A DNA stretch of 64,000 nt, from positions 19,470,001 to 19,534,000 of the forward strand of contig OU612075.1 of the NCBI GenBank assembly GCA_914767715.1, given 5' to 3'. Below are positions 54,501 through 64,000 of the stretch, piece by piece; position 1 is the stretch's first letter, and every line of letters starts with the position of its first letter. Origin of the DNA: Membranipora membranacea (Eukaryota > Bryozoa > Gymnolaemata > Cheilostomatida > Membraniporidae). The notes beneath the pieces are model-generated. The model did no database searches and was not told where the DNA came from. It was given only the letters and a program-made list of their open reading frames with translations. Position numbers and translations under genes: made by a program.

Positions 54501-57500
54501 AGCTGAGAGTCTACAGTGACTCCTAATAGTTTAGCAGATTTAGATGGGGAGATAAAAGTATCATCACTGGGGTTTACATCGAGGTTCATACCAGGTCGGT
54601 CAGAAAAAGCAATATTCAATACAACAGTCTTACTTGAGTTGAGAAGCATACTGTTTTCATCAAGGTGTGCAGGATTGTGCAGCAAGCTGCCAGAAACTGA
54701 AACAGGCACTACTTGCCCATTGGGAGTGAAACTTTGATCTTAGCCAGTAGGGCTAAAACAGTATTTAATGTGCTACATGAAGTTTCATGGAATTGGTGTG
54801 GTGTATTATACTGTACCCTACTGAAGTTCACACTCAGACAGTGTGCAATACAAAGTTCATCTAATAAACCTGTATTGAAGGTTTGATCTTGCTAAAATAT
54901 GGTTGTCTTGTTTGAAGCCTAATGCCATCAACATGATTAATTACCAAATACAATATTATGCATGTTTTGGAGTTCGATTTTGGGTGAGAGATTTTATTCA
55001 GGCGGCATAATTCCCATTTATGTGATGCAATTAACTGAAACCAATTTCATTACTATTATTGAAAGCCTAAATATAAGCTTTGACAGTGGTCAAGTATCTC
55101 AATATTAACTTTATTTTATGAGGATCACAGGCTACTGCATTGGGAACACAACTCCATTTATGCTATTTCCTCGTAATGTCCTATAACAGAGATCACCCAA
55201 CAAATGAAAGTCCACCCAGTAAAAATGAAAGTCCACCTATAAAACATGATGCACAAAAGCATTTACAGTTGACCAGCAAAACAGTATAAATCACCTACTA
55301 AACATGAAAGTTCACCTACTAAACATGAAAGTTCACCTACTAAACATGGATGTTCACCTACTAAACATTGGAATTCACACACTAAACATGAAAGTCTACC
55401 TAACATACATGAAAGTTGGCATACTGAACATCGAAATCCACCAGGTAAACACCATTATTCACCATATAAACATGAAAGTTGACATGGCAAAAATGGAACT
55501 CCACCATGCAAAGATTAAAGTCCGCATAGTCAAAATGTACCCATCTATTCTTTGACCAATTATTTTACAGATGGCACTCCATAGATATCTGATAAACAAG
55601 TCCTCATACTAAACAAAATAGTACCCTGCAATGTTTTTTCATCACAGTTAATCAACATCAAGCCACTCAGCGTCACCTTGCTTCAAATGAATTAACTTTA
55701 GCGCAGGAAAAACTTACATTGACAAATGACGGTCCATGATTGATTATGTTGACGAAAAATACCCAGGCTGGTTCTCCTCTTTCTCCGCCCGTCTTGTCAA
55801 GAAATACCATCCCAACCACCCCCGACGACAGTCTATGTCCCATATCAAGTGTTCCATTGCCACATGTTCCATTTCCTTGAATAATCGAGAAGTATAATAT
55901 TGACAATTAGCATGCATACAAATTATAATGTTTAATGTGAACGATGTAGATATATCTGTTACGAAAACAGAACATGGGTATGACCTTCGCTCCATCGGCA
56001 TATCAAAGAACAGCACCAGCCACAGAATGTTTGTTGAGCAACAGCATAGCCTGCGGTTGCACAATTATGCTTAGTGATGTTTCTGCAAGTTTATATGTTG
56101 GCCCCTAATTTAGAAATAACCTACACTACTGACCTATTTTTCAATTGACTCTTGACATTTTTCAATTTCTTTATGACTGCATACACAAAGATTTTGGATG
56201 ACATTATTGTGAGTAACAGAGTCACTACAATATTTTCCACAAATACACCTAACTGCTTTGTTTTCATTAATTTGTTTATGCATGGTCCACATTTTTCATC
56301 GAGTTTTATTGGCAATAATAAAGTATGTATTTGTATATATTATTGCTGATCAAAGTCAATGAGAGATAAAGACCATGTATATATTATTCATATATATATA
56401 TCATGTTCAAATTTGTACAATTATCTGTATTGTACTGTACAGATAATTGTTGAGCTTATTGTACTGAGCCTATTCACCAATTACTACTACAAAAGCATTA
56501 ACAGATGTCTGAAATTGGGCATAATTATTATCAGTTTGCTGAACCCAGCATGTCAGAGATCTAAGGATATAATATTCCCAAAGCCGATCTAGAGTTGAGT
56601 TCAAATGAACATGCTACAAAAATCATTTATAATTACCTATAACGGTTGTCACTGCATTGTTCCACATATTAACTCTTCGTGCACACGACCTTGAATCAAC
56701 GAAGTACATCGTTTTTCCATCCTTACTCATCACGCCATGGTCTGGATATTTCAATTGTGCCGATGCCCCTAGGCCATCTCTATATGCAAAACTGCTGTCT
56801 GATCTCCTTGCACAGTTACCTGCAATCTCTAAAATAGAAAACATTTATTTTGCAAGGGCCTCGTCTTCAATCAAATATAGTGAGGAGGCTACAATGCTTT
56901 CATGTTACATGAATATTGAATGGGGCTCACTGGACACAAACATTGTGTAATAGTATATGAAGATGGTTTTCTCTTTTTATTTGTTTAGTAAATAGCAAAT
57001 TCAGGGATGCTGAATATGGAGGGAAGTGATTAATATTGCGGTACTGCTTGTATAAAGCCACCTTCTCAACAAGTTCAATACTTTACTCACTCTTCACCGG
57101 TTTAATCCTATTCCGCAGGTAGAAAATTGATATGCAACCTTCACCCTTGTTGTCGTCGTACCCATTAGCATTACCCACCATGATCTGTTTTGAATCAAAT
57201 TTGCTTGGCTGGAAAAAATACATATTCAATATTTGAGCATGGGCATGTTATTATAAATAGTCATCTAAGAGGTAGAGAATGGAACTTCACGAGGGAAGAA
57301 ACTTGCTGACGAAAAACTTGCAATAGTTGCAAATGCTTGTGAAAGTTTTATTTATTCCTAATTCCCTATTCGGAATTGGCCAAAATAAACTCATGCTTAT
57401 ATCTGCTTTTCTAATCATCGGCTAGGCATAGCAAAAACCGTAAATTTACTCACAAACATAAAGTTATTGACGAAATCAAGACTAGGAACTCCAGTGACAA

Positions 57501-57885
57501 TCGGCAACTCCCAACCAGCAGCCCTCAAGTTGCGAAATGTCATGTTTGGCCATTCTCGACACCTGGACAGATCAAAATCAAAAGTGTAAATACCATTTTG
57601 AACGATAATACACTTATGTGATGAGATGTATAGTTCTGAACCAATGCACTAAGGCAGAAGACAAGCAACGTGACAACAATTTCTTTACTTCTTGAATATA
57701 CTATGAGGGAATCTTGAAAAAAACTGAGAAGCGAGGACTTGAATAACACTAGACTAAAATCTTTCTATTTATAGCAATATTCAAAGAGTTGTTAGGGAAA
57801 TTTGTCCTCTGTTTAATGATACTTACAATATGTTGCGGAAAAAAACCGTCACGATCAAGAAACCTAGCTGCCAGAAACCTGCCAT
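39854..57885 (-). CDS. large secreted protein with two tandem propeller/NHL/EGF cassettes (18 exons, 3' end open)
   Basis: Exons on the minus strand: signal 57885-57827; cassette 1: 57562-57454, 57208-57091, 56828-56637, 55875-55718, 49605-49507, 47425-47275, 46724-46628, 46369-46215, 46064-45950; cassette 2: 45589-45493, 45325-45205, 44771-44583, 44246-44119, 42740-42557, 42200-42125, 41693-41503, 39970-39854. All junctions have GT/AG and all phases agree (about 785 codons so far). The protein starts with a signal peptide (FWQLGFLIVTVFF), and has NHL-type blades, FG-GAP-like VGNANGYDDNKGEG, and EGF-like modules, so it should be extracellular. The C-terminus is not found; a micro-exon at 39305 is a candidate continuation. 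The family is not recognised beyond these modules. The 46215 and 42557 donors are weak. Confidence 0.75.
45950..49605 (-). CDS. second half of cassette 1 of the secreted gene
   Basis: Exon 49605-49507 (phase 0/0) reads LNHAHAFVIGDLEKELDTVA and has no counterpart in cassette 2. Exon 47425-47275 reads GLYIYSWNGMNRRR; exon 46724-46628 reads GVTIYNFSNMT; exon 46369-46215 ends KELCVVADHFLANVLAT. Exon 46064-45950 is an EGF-like end: FTCICNSGWRGDTC. Each except the first has a cassette 2 equivalent with the same starting phase. Confidence 0.65.
49738..49940 (-). pseudogene. Ty3/gypsy integrase zinc-binding fragment
   Basis: The minus strand reads SWLLLGTQVLIQYLLEDPNK, then GHQGIVKIKSLAIMHFWW and later SPDC. 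This matches the N-terminal HHCC region of gypsy integrases (G-H-x-G-I-x-K-x-K...WW...C-x-x-C), with one His and the first Cys lost. Stops follow at once. It lies in the largest intron of the secreted gene, just upstream of exon 49605. Confidence 0.6.
51344..51433. repeat. near-perfect GC-rich palindrome
   Basis: Arms of about 42 bases (from TTGCCTGCATTCCGAG to GATCCACTGGTCACG) with one mismatch and a 6-base centre CCGCAG. Because of the symmetry, both strands encode almost the same peptide; these ORFs are artefacts. The unit interrupts a CTGCCG-family repeat. Confidence 0.85.
51682..51964. mobile_element. 283-bp palindromic MITE with ATT duplication
   Basis: The ends AGGTAAATTCGCGACCTTGG and its complement, and nearly the whole element, form one long palindrome centred near 51820. 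ATT flanks both ends (51679-51681, 51965-51967). A related repeat unit without the insertion (CACTCATTAAAAG at about 51527) shows the empty site with a single ATT. The transposase superfamily is undecided. Confidence 0.8.
52905..53125 (-). repeat. 21-bp minisatellite, left arm
   Basis: About ten units of CATGAAAGTTCACCTACTAAA on the minus strand, the outer ones diverged. A 21-base unit without stops reads as a heptad peptide (MKVHLLN); I do not regard this as a real gene. Confidence 0.85.
53662..53840 (+). repeat. U2 snRNA-headed repeat, copy 2
   Basis: TTATGGCCATTTGGCTAAG, then ATTGAAGTGT, is a diverged U2 5' end. The tail (AATTAGTGCC, CACGATCAGGAGGT, CTATGGCCTCATTTCTAGG, TGTATCACATTCTCAGTA) matches copy 1 for about 150 bases. 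It is at the inner end of the left arm of the inverted element. Confidence 0.65.
54161..54665 (-). mobile_element. 5'-truncated LINE RT fragment (CR1/L2-like)
   Basis: The minus strand reads MLLNSSKTVVLNIAF, AKLLGVTVDSQLSFSDH, YLMKQLKTMGMNTAG, YAADVKPVLSYACPVWF and KLEKVQRYATRM, the same RT region as the copy at 6232 and clearly related to it (about 45 percent identity by eye). It ends at a stop at 54161 without the C-terminal tail. The sequence directly upstream on this strand is a U2-headed segment. Confidence 0.75.
54655..54757 (-). repeat. U2 snRNA-headed segment, copy 3, fused to LINE RT
   Basis: The minus strand reads GCCCTACTGGCTAAGATCAA, then AGTGCCTGTTTCAGTTTCTGG and CAGCTTGCTGCACA, following copy 1 closely. 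It then leaves the family tail and passes straight into the LINE RT. Confidence 0.65.
55265..55530 (+). repeat. 21-bp minisatellite, right arm
   Basis: About twelve units of CATGAAAGTTCACCTACTAAA, the best preserved near 55300-55365. It is the inverted partner of 52905-53125 and likewise reads as a heptad peptide. Confidence 0.85.
55718..57885 (-). CDS. signal peptide and first propeller/NHL block of the secreted gene
   Basis: Exon 57885-57827 holds Met and a 15-residue hydrophobic core. The next two exons give WELPIVTGVPSLDFVNN and IMVGNANGYDDNKGEG-x-ISIFYL, the look of an FG-GAP or beta-propeller blade with an Asp/Asn-rich calcium-type loop. Exon 56828-56637 has GVMSKDGKTMYFVDSRSCARRVN and VTTVIG, the NHL repeat pattern (P-x-G-V, D-G-x-x-Y-x-x-D, x-x-R-x-R). 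Exon 55875-55718 begins NGTCGNGTL and ends GEPAWVFFVNIINHG. Confidence 0.75.
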
Positions 57886-57999
57886 TCCTCAAGAGGTTAC
57901 TAGCTGCTGTAAAAATTGTGTGAGTTGTTTTCTATATTGCACAGAGTTTTTGGTATGTTCAAATGATGTGATCTTGATTGTTGGAAGGCCAGCTCACGG

Positions 58000-59889
58000 T
58001 AAACACAAACTGCCCTAGTGTTTCCTTTGCTTCATTAAACATGTGTACATTTAGTAGAACTGTTCCCAAATATTTTACCTGTACCCCAAAGTTCATTCAC
58101 TTTAATGGACCCAGTATCTACAAGCCACTGAGTCAGAAATAAAGGTTAACTTCTACAGATTGTAATGGAAGAGAAGTAGGATATAGGCAGGCTTAACGGT
58201 TCAAACTGCACTACCTGGAAGATTAATTCCAAGCACTTTCTGATTGCAATATAGCTGTAGGCCATGTCCATATGGAAGGCTCAGGAGTCAGTTACGGAGC
58301 CAACTGAAAGACCGCTGAAGCACATTAGAAAAATAATCTAAACAAAGCAATTTCCCTCAATATGCTTGCAGTGAGTGATAAGTTACTGCATCTCATCACT
58401 GATTTGTTCTGCAAAAGCTGTTTAGGCTGTTTCATCAAAGCATTTTGAGAGTGACACTTTAACCAATAACATTTTCCTTAAGAAGCGCTGCTGCCTATCC
58501 CTGATGTGTGACAGTGCACTGATCATTAAGCGTTGATTAGGACCCAAAAAAGGAAGGGGGATCAGGTGGTTACTCTGTTGGTATCGAAAGTGGTATCAAG
58601 ATGGTAATGATATGATGGTAAACTGGAAGCATATTCTGATTTGGCATGGGCTGACAATTCAGATGACTGATCAGCCACCTAAGGCTCTGTGTTCGAACTG
58701 TGTAAAGTACCGATATACAGGTCTGGCAAATCAAAGAATGTCATAGCTGTCTCGACGGACCAGGCAGAGCATACAGCTTCATATAATGCAACCAAGCATG
58801 CCGCATGGTTGAAACCACACTATGTTGATATCAGAGGTCTCAAGAACCTCGCTATTCTCACTCATATAAACAATCAGTGGGCGATCTCAATGATCAAACT
58901 AAGTAGGGGTGTTGTTCAGACAGTAGTTTGACCCATTAACATGTGTTTGTGTTTTTGGTTAAGAAAGAGAACCTAAATCTCATGAGTAATTAGGAGTTGT
59001 GTTCACAATATTTGTAAAGATATTTTCACAATGTTTGTGCCGAGGAATGACACGTGTGTTGGCTACAATTCTCAGGACAGATTTTTGCACTGATACAGTC
59101 TGCCTATTGAATATTATGTACTGAGAATCGGATAAATTGATATTCCATACACAAATTGGCAGCAGATGAACTGAAAATGAAACTAACTAATGACCAGCAG
59201 AAACTGAAAACTTCTAGCTAACCTATCAGTTAAATATTTGACATGGTCACTCCATGTGAGGATTTCATTAATATGTGTCGATATGAATTCATGGATCGGT
59301 AGTAAAATACATGGCATAGCTATTGGTTGTGATATTTATAACAGTATATCACTCTGAGTGTGGTTTTTAATAAAGCTTTTTTTGTTTGTTTGTTTGCTTG
59401 TTTGTTTTTTTGATCCATGGATGTTTACAAATAAACTTTAACCGGGTGCATAAAAATGCTTAAAAGAATCCGCCTTGAAAGGTGAAGGTGAAAGCAAAAA
59501 TTAAAATAAATAAAGATAAAAAATCAATACTGAGTGACTGAATGTAACTTCTATTGCACAGTATCACTTGGCTTTGTTTATGTGTTCTCGGCTTGGGTAT
59601 ATAAAAATAGGATAACATGTTGTTTGATTGTTTAGGTCTTTAAACTGTTTTCTAGATTAAAGATTTAGTTTGAGGTTGTTGTTTTGTATTACATCTTCAT
59701 CTCCATATTTTATTCTATCATGTGAGCAAATTCCAGCTTTAGAATCCAATTATTGAGGAAGTTACGGTTTCTCAAACTTCCAAGGTGACGGCACACTATC
59801 GGCAATAAGAATCAGCAGACAATCTCAGTGTGATGTCTCAACTGTCATACTTTTTTTGAAATACTAATAAATAGGATGATGATCAACAT
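58000..59889. other. no gene seen
   Basis: Intergenic DNA upstream of the secreted gene. The ORF at 58689-58931 has no domain or splice context that I can support. Confidence 0.45.
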
Positions 59890-59967
59890 TTTCGGGGATG
59901 TAGGGAGTCTCGAACCCAGGTACAAATGGGCATGCAGGCAATGCCGCTAATGCTGAGCTATATTGTC
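59890..59967 (-). pseudogene. tRNA-like sequence, decayed
   Basis: The minus strand has an A box TAGCTCAGCATTAGCGG and B box GGTTCGAGACTCC with a loop reading CTGCATG (nominal anticodon TGC). Acceptor arms do not pair, so it is a pseudogene or SINE head. A second, weaker tRNA-like stretch (AGTGGTTAGATGG) follows on the plus strand at about 59990. Confidence 0.5.
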
Positions 59968-60044
59968 TACAGGCTCAAAGAGCTAGACCTAGTGGTTAGA
60001 TGGTAGCATCAGCTGTGGGCTCGGGGACAAACTTCTCGGTGAGA

Positions 60045-60145
60045 GCGGGGAAAAGGGGGAGGAGAAAGGAGATAAAAAAAGGGAGGAGTAAAAAGAAAGA
60101 AAGAGGAAAAAGGAAGAAAAAGAGGAGGGGCTAAAGAATATTTTT
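60045..60145 (+). repeat. purine-rich (GA/GGGA) tract
   Basis: About 90 bases of almost pure purine (GAGGAGAAAGGAGATAAAAA and similar). The complementary ORFs rich in Ser/Phe/Pro are artefacts. Confidence 0.8.
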
Positions 60146-60950
60146 TCCTCTGCTTCGGGTGTGACAAATACCAAAATTTGTCTTCTCCAATTGTACGCTC
60201 TGACAACTCCCAAAATAAATTGAAGCAAGACAGGTTTTGTATGCTAACCAAGGAGTTAAGACAAAACACCTGTTCACACTGTATTTGTCAAACAGTTGCA
60301 GTTCTATGTGCAAGTCTTATGAAATCATAATGGATTGAGGTAAGAGTTGTATTCTATGGATTCTTTTAAGTGAGATATATTGTCATGACCAGACGGCCAG
60401 TTGAAACAAAATATGTCAGGAGTGTTGTAGAATATTTTACAACAACAGAAAAGTCAAAAACGACACAGAAATGTGTTATGCTATATAACAATACTGATGG
60501 GCATAAACCAGAGATTAAAAAGTTCCATGTACACTCAGATAGTAATGATAGATGTTAATTGATATTCTAGCCTGATAAATGTCACAAAACGACAAATAAT
60601 CCCTATAGAGTACAATAAGTGTCACAAGTAACTAAAAAGGTAATTTGGCATCATAGCTGATAACTTGCTAAAAGCCATGCGGAGGGTGTAAAATTTAAAA
60701 ATAGTAAAAATATAAACGATTAGCGATCAGGAATACAGCACAGAACTAACTGATGCTGCAAATCTGAAATGATATCATAAATAATAAACCGTAGAGTTAA
60801 AAGAGTGAAAACTGTGAATACTTAACTGCTGTATTTACATGGGAAGTTGTGTGCTCAATTAATTCAAATAAAACAGCAAGTCAATTTTAGTTTTTTGTTA
60901 CATTTTTGTAAATAGAAAAATATTGTGTAGTAGTCGTGTCAATCAAACAG

Positions 60951-63900
60951 ATGTCAGATTTGTCTTGCAATGCAGCTAATTCCATTGATTTGGCAGCCAC
61001 ATCACAACTGAGAAGAGATAGTGATAGTGAGGACCTGACCACCGTGGGACCAAACTCAGGTAAACAATAGCAGCAAGTAATAGAGGTGATACAAAAATCT
61101 AGAAAAAAAGAGCACTTATTTTTGTTGACCGAAATAGTTGGTGAGCTTATTTATCCGTTCCGCCAAATGCATAGTTCCGCTTTTCGGCTGTTCGGCGAAG
61201 TGATCGCGCTGTGATTAAAAGCCTTCCAAATCTGAACAAATTCTTACAAGTGCAATCTTTTCTCTCAATATCTACTGCAATCAGCATTCAATTTTTACAG
61301 AGTTTTCTTGTGAGCCTTCGTAATTTCAACACCCTCGTAAGTAAAAGCCATCAGCATTTTCTCACAAATGAGTGTTGGTGGTCATAAAAAAACCATCAAT
61401 CAATTGTGGGATACAAGTTGCTCACTCACTCAATCACTTGCTTAGTAATAGTCACTCAGTCAGTCACTGCTGATTTATAATTCAATTTTTATTAATTGCT
61501 GTTCAATAAGTTGGTGGTCACTTGGCTTTGTGAAGAACCTGCACTGCTGACTGGCCACTAACTATAATGTGTCAGTAACTAGGTAGTACTACTTTAAAAC
61601 AGTGGAAGCACAGGAGGAGGGCCCCAGTAATTTCCAGCCTGCATTGACAGTCCACGATCAAAGCTTCCACCTTTGATCATGGACTAGGGCAGTCAACCAA
61701 TTCATGCTGGCAGTCACTGGAGCATGTGAGTAGAAGTAGCAGTTAGTAGTAGTACTACAATTAGCACTTGAGTTGGCGCTCCCTTCTACTCCTATAATAT
61801 GGCATTAGCTAGGGGTGGGATGGATGGCTTGGGAATGGCACGAAGACAAAAGCCATCATTTCCACTCAAAGTTGTCTTACTACTCGCTCCAGGGGACCCA
61901 TGTACCTATACTCTCACTCCCCAGAAAGGCATCATAATAATTGGGCTTTAGTTCGGAAAAGTTTGATGATTGACTCGCACAGGTGTGAGTCAATTATCTA
62001 TTAGTGATAACTAAAAGGCTTTGTCATTGACTGAACACAATACTTTGAAGCAGATGCAGTGGGAGAAAGGTAGAACAATCTACCTACTATTCTTGCAACA
62101 CGGAGAGCATGTCACTATCTTGTGTGGATGGCTGTTTTAGTTAGCTTTGATATGCTTTGAGTATAGGATTTGACAGTTGAAGTAGACAAAACCTCTGGGC
62201 CACGAGATACCCATTTTTTGTATTTCTTTGACTTGCCCAAAACCAAACTAACTAACATTTATGGCACAACACGTACCTCACAGCCGCGCGATATATATAT
62301 TTGAGTTGTCAAATCCTTAACACAAACCAACTACATAGGTAAGTGACATGCTGTCTCGGCCCACATCTCAGTTGGTCGACCTATGATATCATAATCCAGA
62401 TTATGTTTCTGTATCTTAGATGGAACAGAACAATACTACAGCGGAGGTGAGGGGTAAAGCAAAGCGGAAGTCTCGGAAGCAGCAAGCCAAGAAAGAAAGC
62501 TGTAAGGAGTGTGGTATGTTTACATCATTACATATTTTACAACAACCCAGACAACAAAGATTATGAACTCTTTATCGAGGCCTTTCAAACTTGATTCTGT
62601 GCTGACCTAGCTCAACCAAAACCAACTTCTATGATATACCATCCTTCGGACCTTTGTCCGAATTTGTGCACTTAAAATGCTACCGCTCTCCCAAAAGCTA
62701 TTATGCTCCCACAAAAAATATTAGTAACTGGTTGGTGTTCAACTGGTTTGTATCCGACAGATGAAACCTGAATGATGGATTGATTTGGAATGTGTAGGCC
62801 GCAATTACAGACCTTGGGAGGATACATCATCATGAGAGTTGCCCCGTTTCATCAAAAAAAAAATAAATAGCTTAAGTATATATGTTGTATCTGTATAGCC
62901 AAATAACGTAGATAACTTCTATTTTAGGTAAAAAATCAAGCACAAATCCATCGAGGAAGAGATGGAGATGTGGAGGGAGATCGGGGAGGAGAGCCAATAT
63001 GAGAAATCGACTAGGAAGCGCGGCCATGCCGTTAGAAAGTTGCTTTTTGCTGTAAGTAATACGATTTCCCTATTTCACCGCTGCTTGAAGTGCAGTTCAT
63101 GTATGGTATGATGCTAGTATATTGTTATTGGCTAGGTATATCAGTTGTCTGGACTTTGAAGTGGTTAATCGCTTGTGCCGATAGATGGCAGAGTACTTGG
63201 CATATAAGAAGTGAGCTAAGCTATCATGAGCTTGCACCAATATGAGTGGGGCTGGATTGTATGAAGTGCTGTGAATTTCACTAAAAAGTATACCCATCAT
63301 TATTTTCCATCTTCTTCAAGGCATCATTCCTCTCTGGGTATGGCGTTAAAGTAACGCTATACGCTACTGTCCCCGGCAGGGTCCAGGTGTGGACATCAAA
63401 TGAAGAAAAGACGGTATTGAAGCTGCTAGTGAAGGCAGCAAACAAAGAAGCGGGCCTCAGGCGGGACCACGACGAATGGAGGTTAAAACATGAATGTATG
63501 ACTTGTTTTCTGTTGAGACTCAGTTGTGCCAATCTTGACTTTACATGATTGATCTTTATAGATTTCTTCATTCATAGTCTGGTTATGGATATAATGGGGG
63601 AGGACGTAACCAATTATTTTGTTAACGATAGAAATAACATGTAATACTGATGTATTTTGCACCGTAATTGCTCAAAAACTTATATTACCTGTGGGCTATT
63701 GATGTACGGTGAATGATTGTGGTGATACATATTTTCAGATGAAATGCTGCTGAAGATTGAAGAAGAAGCTGAGGAGGTGGAGGTTAATAGTGGGCTGGAT
63801 GGTGGTGAGGCTGAATCTCTTTTAGTCGATGATAGCGTAGTAGAAGTGAGTGGTGGTGGTACTGGTGAAGGTGGTCCTGGGGACAGTGTAGATGGTGAAG

Positions 63901-64000
63901 GTGGAGACGGTGTAGGTGGTGAAGGCGGAGAAGGTGGAGACTGTGTAGGTGGTGAAGGTGGAGATGGTGTAGGTGGTGAAGGTGGAGGTGGTGTAGGTGT
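60951..64000 (+). CDS. multi-exon gene of unknown function, running off the window
   Basis: Candidate exons: 60951-61059 (Met, SLxCNAANSIDLAATSQL-like start, DSDSEDL; phase 1 donor GTAAAC), 62420-62513 (very basic, RGKAKRKSRKQQAKK), 62941-63051 (SIEEEMEMWREIGEESQYEK, RKRGHAVRKLLF), 63321-63495 (FLSGYGVKVTLYATVPGRVQ, WTSNEEKTVLKLLVKAA), 63739 onward (EMLLKIEEEAEEVEV, then Gly-rich repeats). The last three exons agree in phase (0, then 1). Linking the first two to the third is uncertain, because the obvious acceptor at 62927 puts a TAA in the helical frame; an acceptor at 62940 avoids it. The product looks nuclear or intracellular: charged helices, basic patches, acidic end. No family is recognised. 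Confidence 0.45.
61060..62419 (+). other. probable first intron, nothing else seen
   Basis: No ORF, RNA gene or clear repeat. The stretch 61640-61690 holds an imperfect inverted repeat (GACAGTCCACGATCAAAG against CTTTGATCATGGACTAGGG). Confidence 0.35.
63836..64000 (+). repeat. GGTGGTGAAGGTGGAGA-type minisatellite inside coding sequence
   Basis: An imperfect 18-21 base repeat (GGTGAAGGTGGAGACGGTGTA) extends to the window edge. In the frame entering from 63739 it encodes GGEGGDGV repeats without stops. Confidence 0.8.

Larger units (their letters stand above)
52838..55592. mobile_element. 2.75-kb element with arms of about 900 bp in inverted orientation
   Basis: The left arm (52838 to about 53745) and right arm (about 54655 to 55592) are inverted copies at roughly 85-90 percent by eye. 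Outer ends share AGATATCTATGGAGTGCCATC. Each arm carries a 21-bp minisatellite and, at its inner end, a U2-headed segment. The spacer (about 53745-54655) includes a LINE RT fragment. It sits in an intron of the secreted gene. Confidence 0.8.

Noticed and set aside
56121-56315. Cys-rich minus-strand stretch (RCICGKYC) as an EGF exon
   Set aside because: No acceptor precedes it, it ends in an in-frame stop, and exons 56637 and 55875 join in phase without it.
60009-60313. Ser/Phe-rich minus-strand ORFs
   Set aside because: They are translations of a polypurine tract.

Overview
The window looks like nuclear DNA of an invertebrate metazoan. Evidence: GT-AG introns throughout, AATAAA polyadenylation signals, an intronless rhodopsin-type GPCR, secreted NHL/EGF and frizzled-CRD-like proteins, and a dense, varied set of animal transposons (P-type/THAP, tyrosine-recombinase retroelements, Ty3/gypsy, a CR1/L2-like LINE, Harbinger-like and hAT non-autonomous elements, tRNA- and snRNA-headed repeats). 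No operons or bacterial signals are seen. I cannot name the species; the element mix fits a cnidarian, echinoderm, hemichordate or lancelet.

Layout. 0-3.3 kb: a tRNA-like sequence, a GC-rich hairpin cluster, a degenerate tandem repeat family and a 489-bp tandem duplication. 3.5-4.9 kb: single-exon GPCR (+). 6.2-7.0 kb: 3' end of a LINE. 8.1-10 kb: minus-strand coding DNA, comprising a Met-rich repetitive ORF and a secreted frizzled-CRD-like gene start. 10.6-11.8 kb: long foldback DNA transposon with TAA target duplication. 12.7-15.3 kb: LTR-like DNA with minisatellites. 15.6-19 kb: DIRS/Ngaro-like retroelement (Gag zinc finger, RT-RNase H, tyrosine recombinase, all minus). 19.8-26.6 kb: a 16-exon P-element/THAP9-like transposase gene (minus) whose splice phases agree from start to stop but which carries two in-frame TGA codons. 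27.3-28.9 kb: part of a second tyrosine-recombinase element (SGNH hydrolase, then Gag). 29.4-33.9 kb: decayed Ty3/gypsy element with hairpin iterons upstream. 34.5-35.8 kb: hAT element with 8-bp target duplication, then three adjacent hairpins. 36.2-38.8 kb: small acidic/basic coding exons and a U2-snRNA-headed repeat. 39.3-57.9 kb: one large minus-strand gene for a secreted protein made of two tandem copies of an eight-exon cassette (propeller/FG-GAP-like, NHL, EGF); its longest intron holds two large inverted-repeat elements. 58-60.9 kb: mostly empty. 60.95-64 kb: start of a plus-strand gene that runs off the edge into a Gly-rich repeat.

Most striking: (i) four copies of a small hairpin with constant loop ACTAATA and covarying stems, placed at ORF boundaries of the tyrosine-recombinase retroelements; (ii) the phase-conserved two-cassette secreted gene; (iii) the complete exon model of a P-type transposase; (iv) a repeat family headed by the 5' end of U2 snRNA. 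All calls are by eye; splice sites and homologies were not tested by search.
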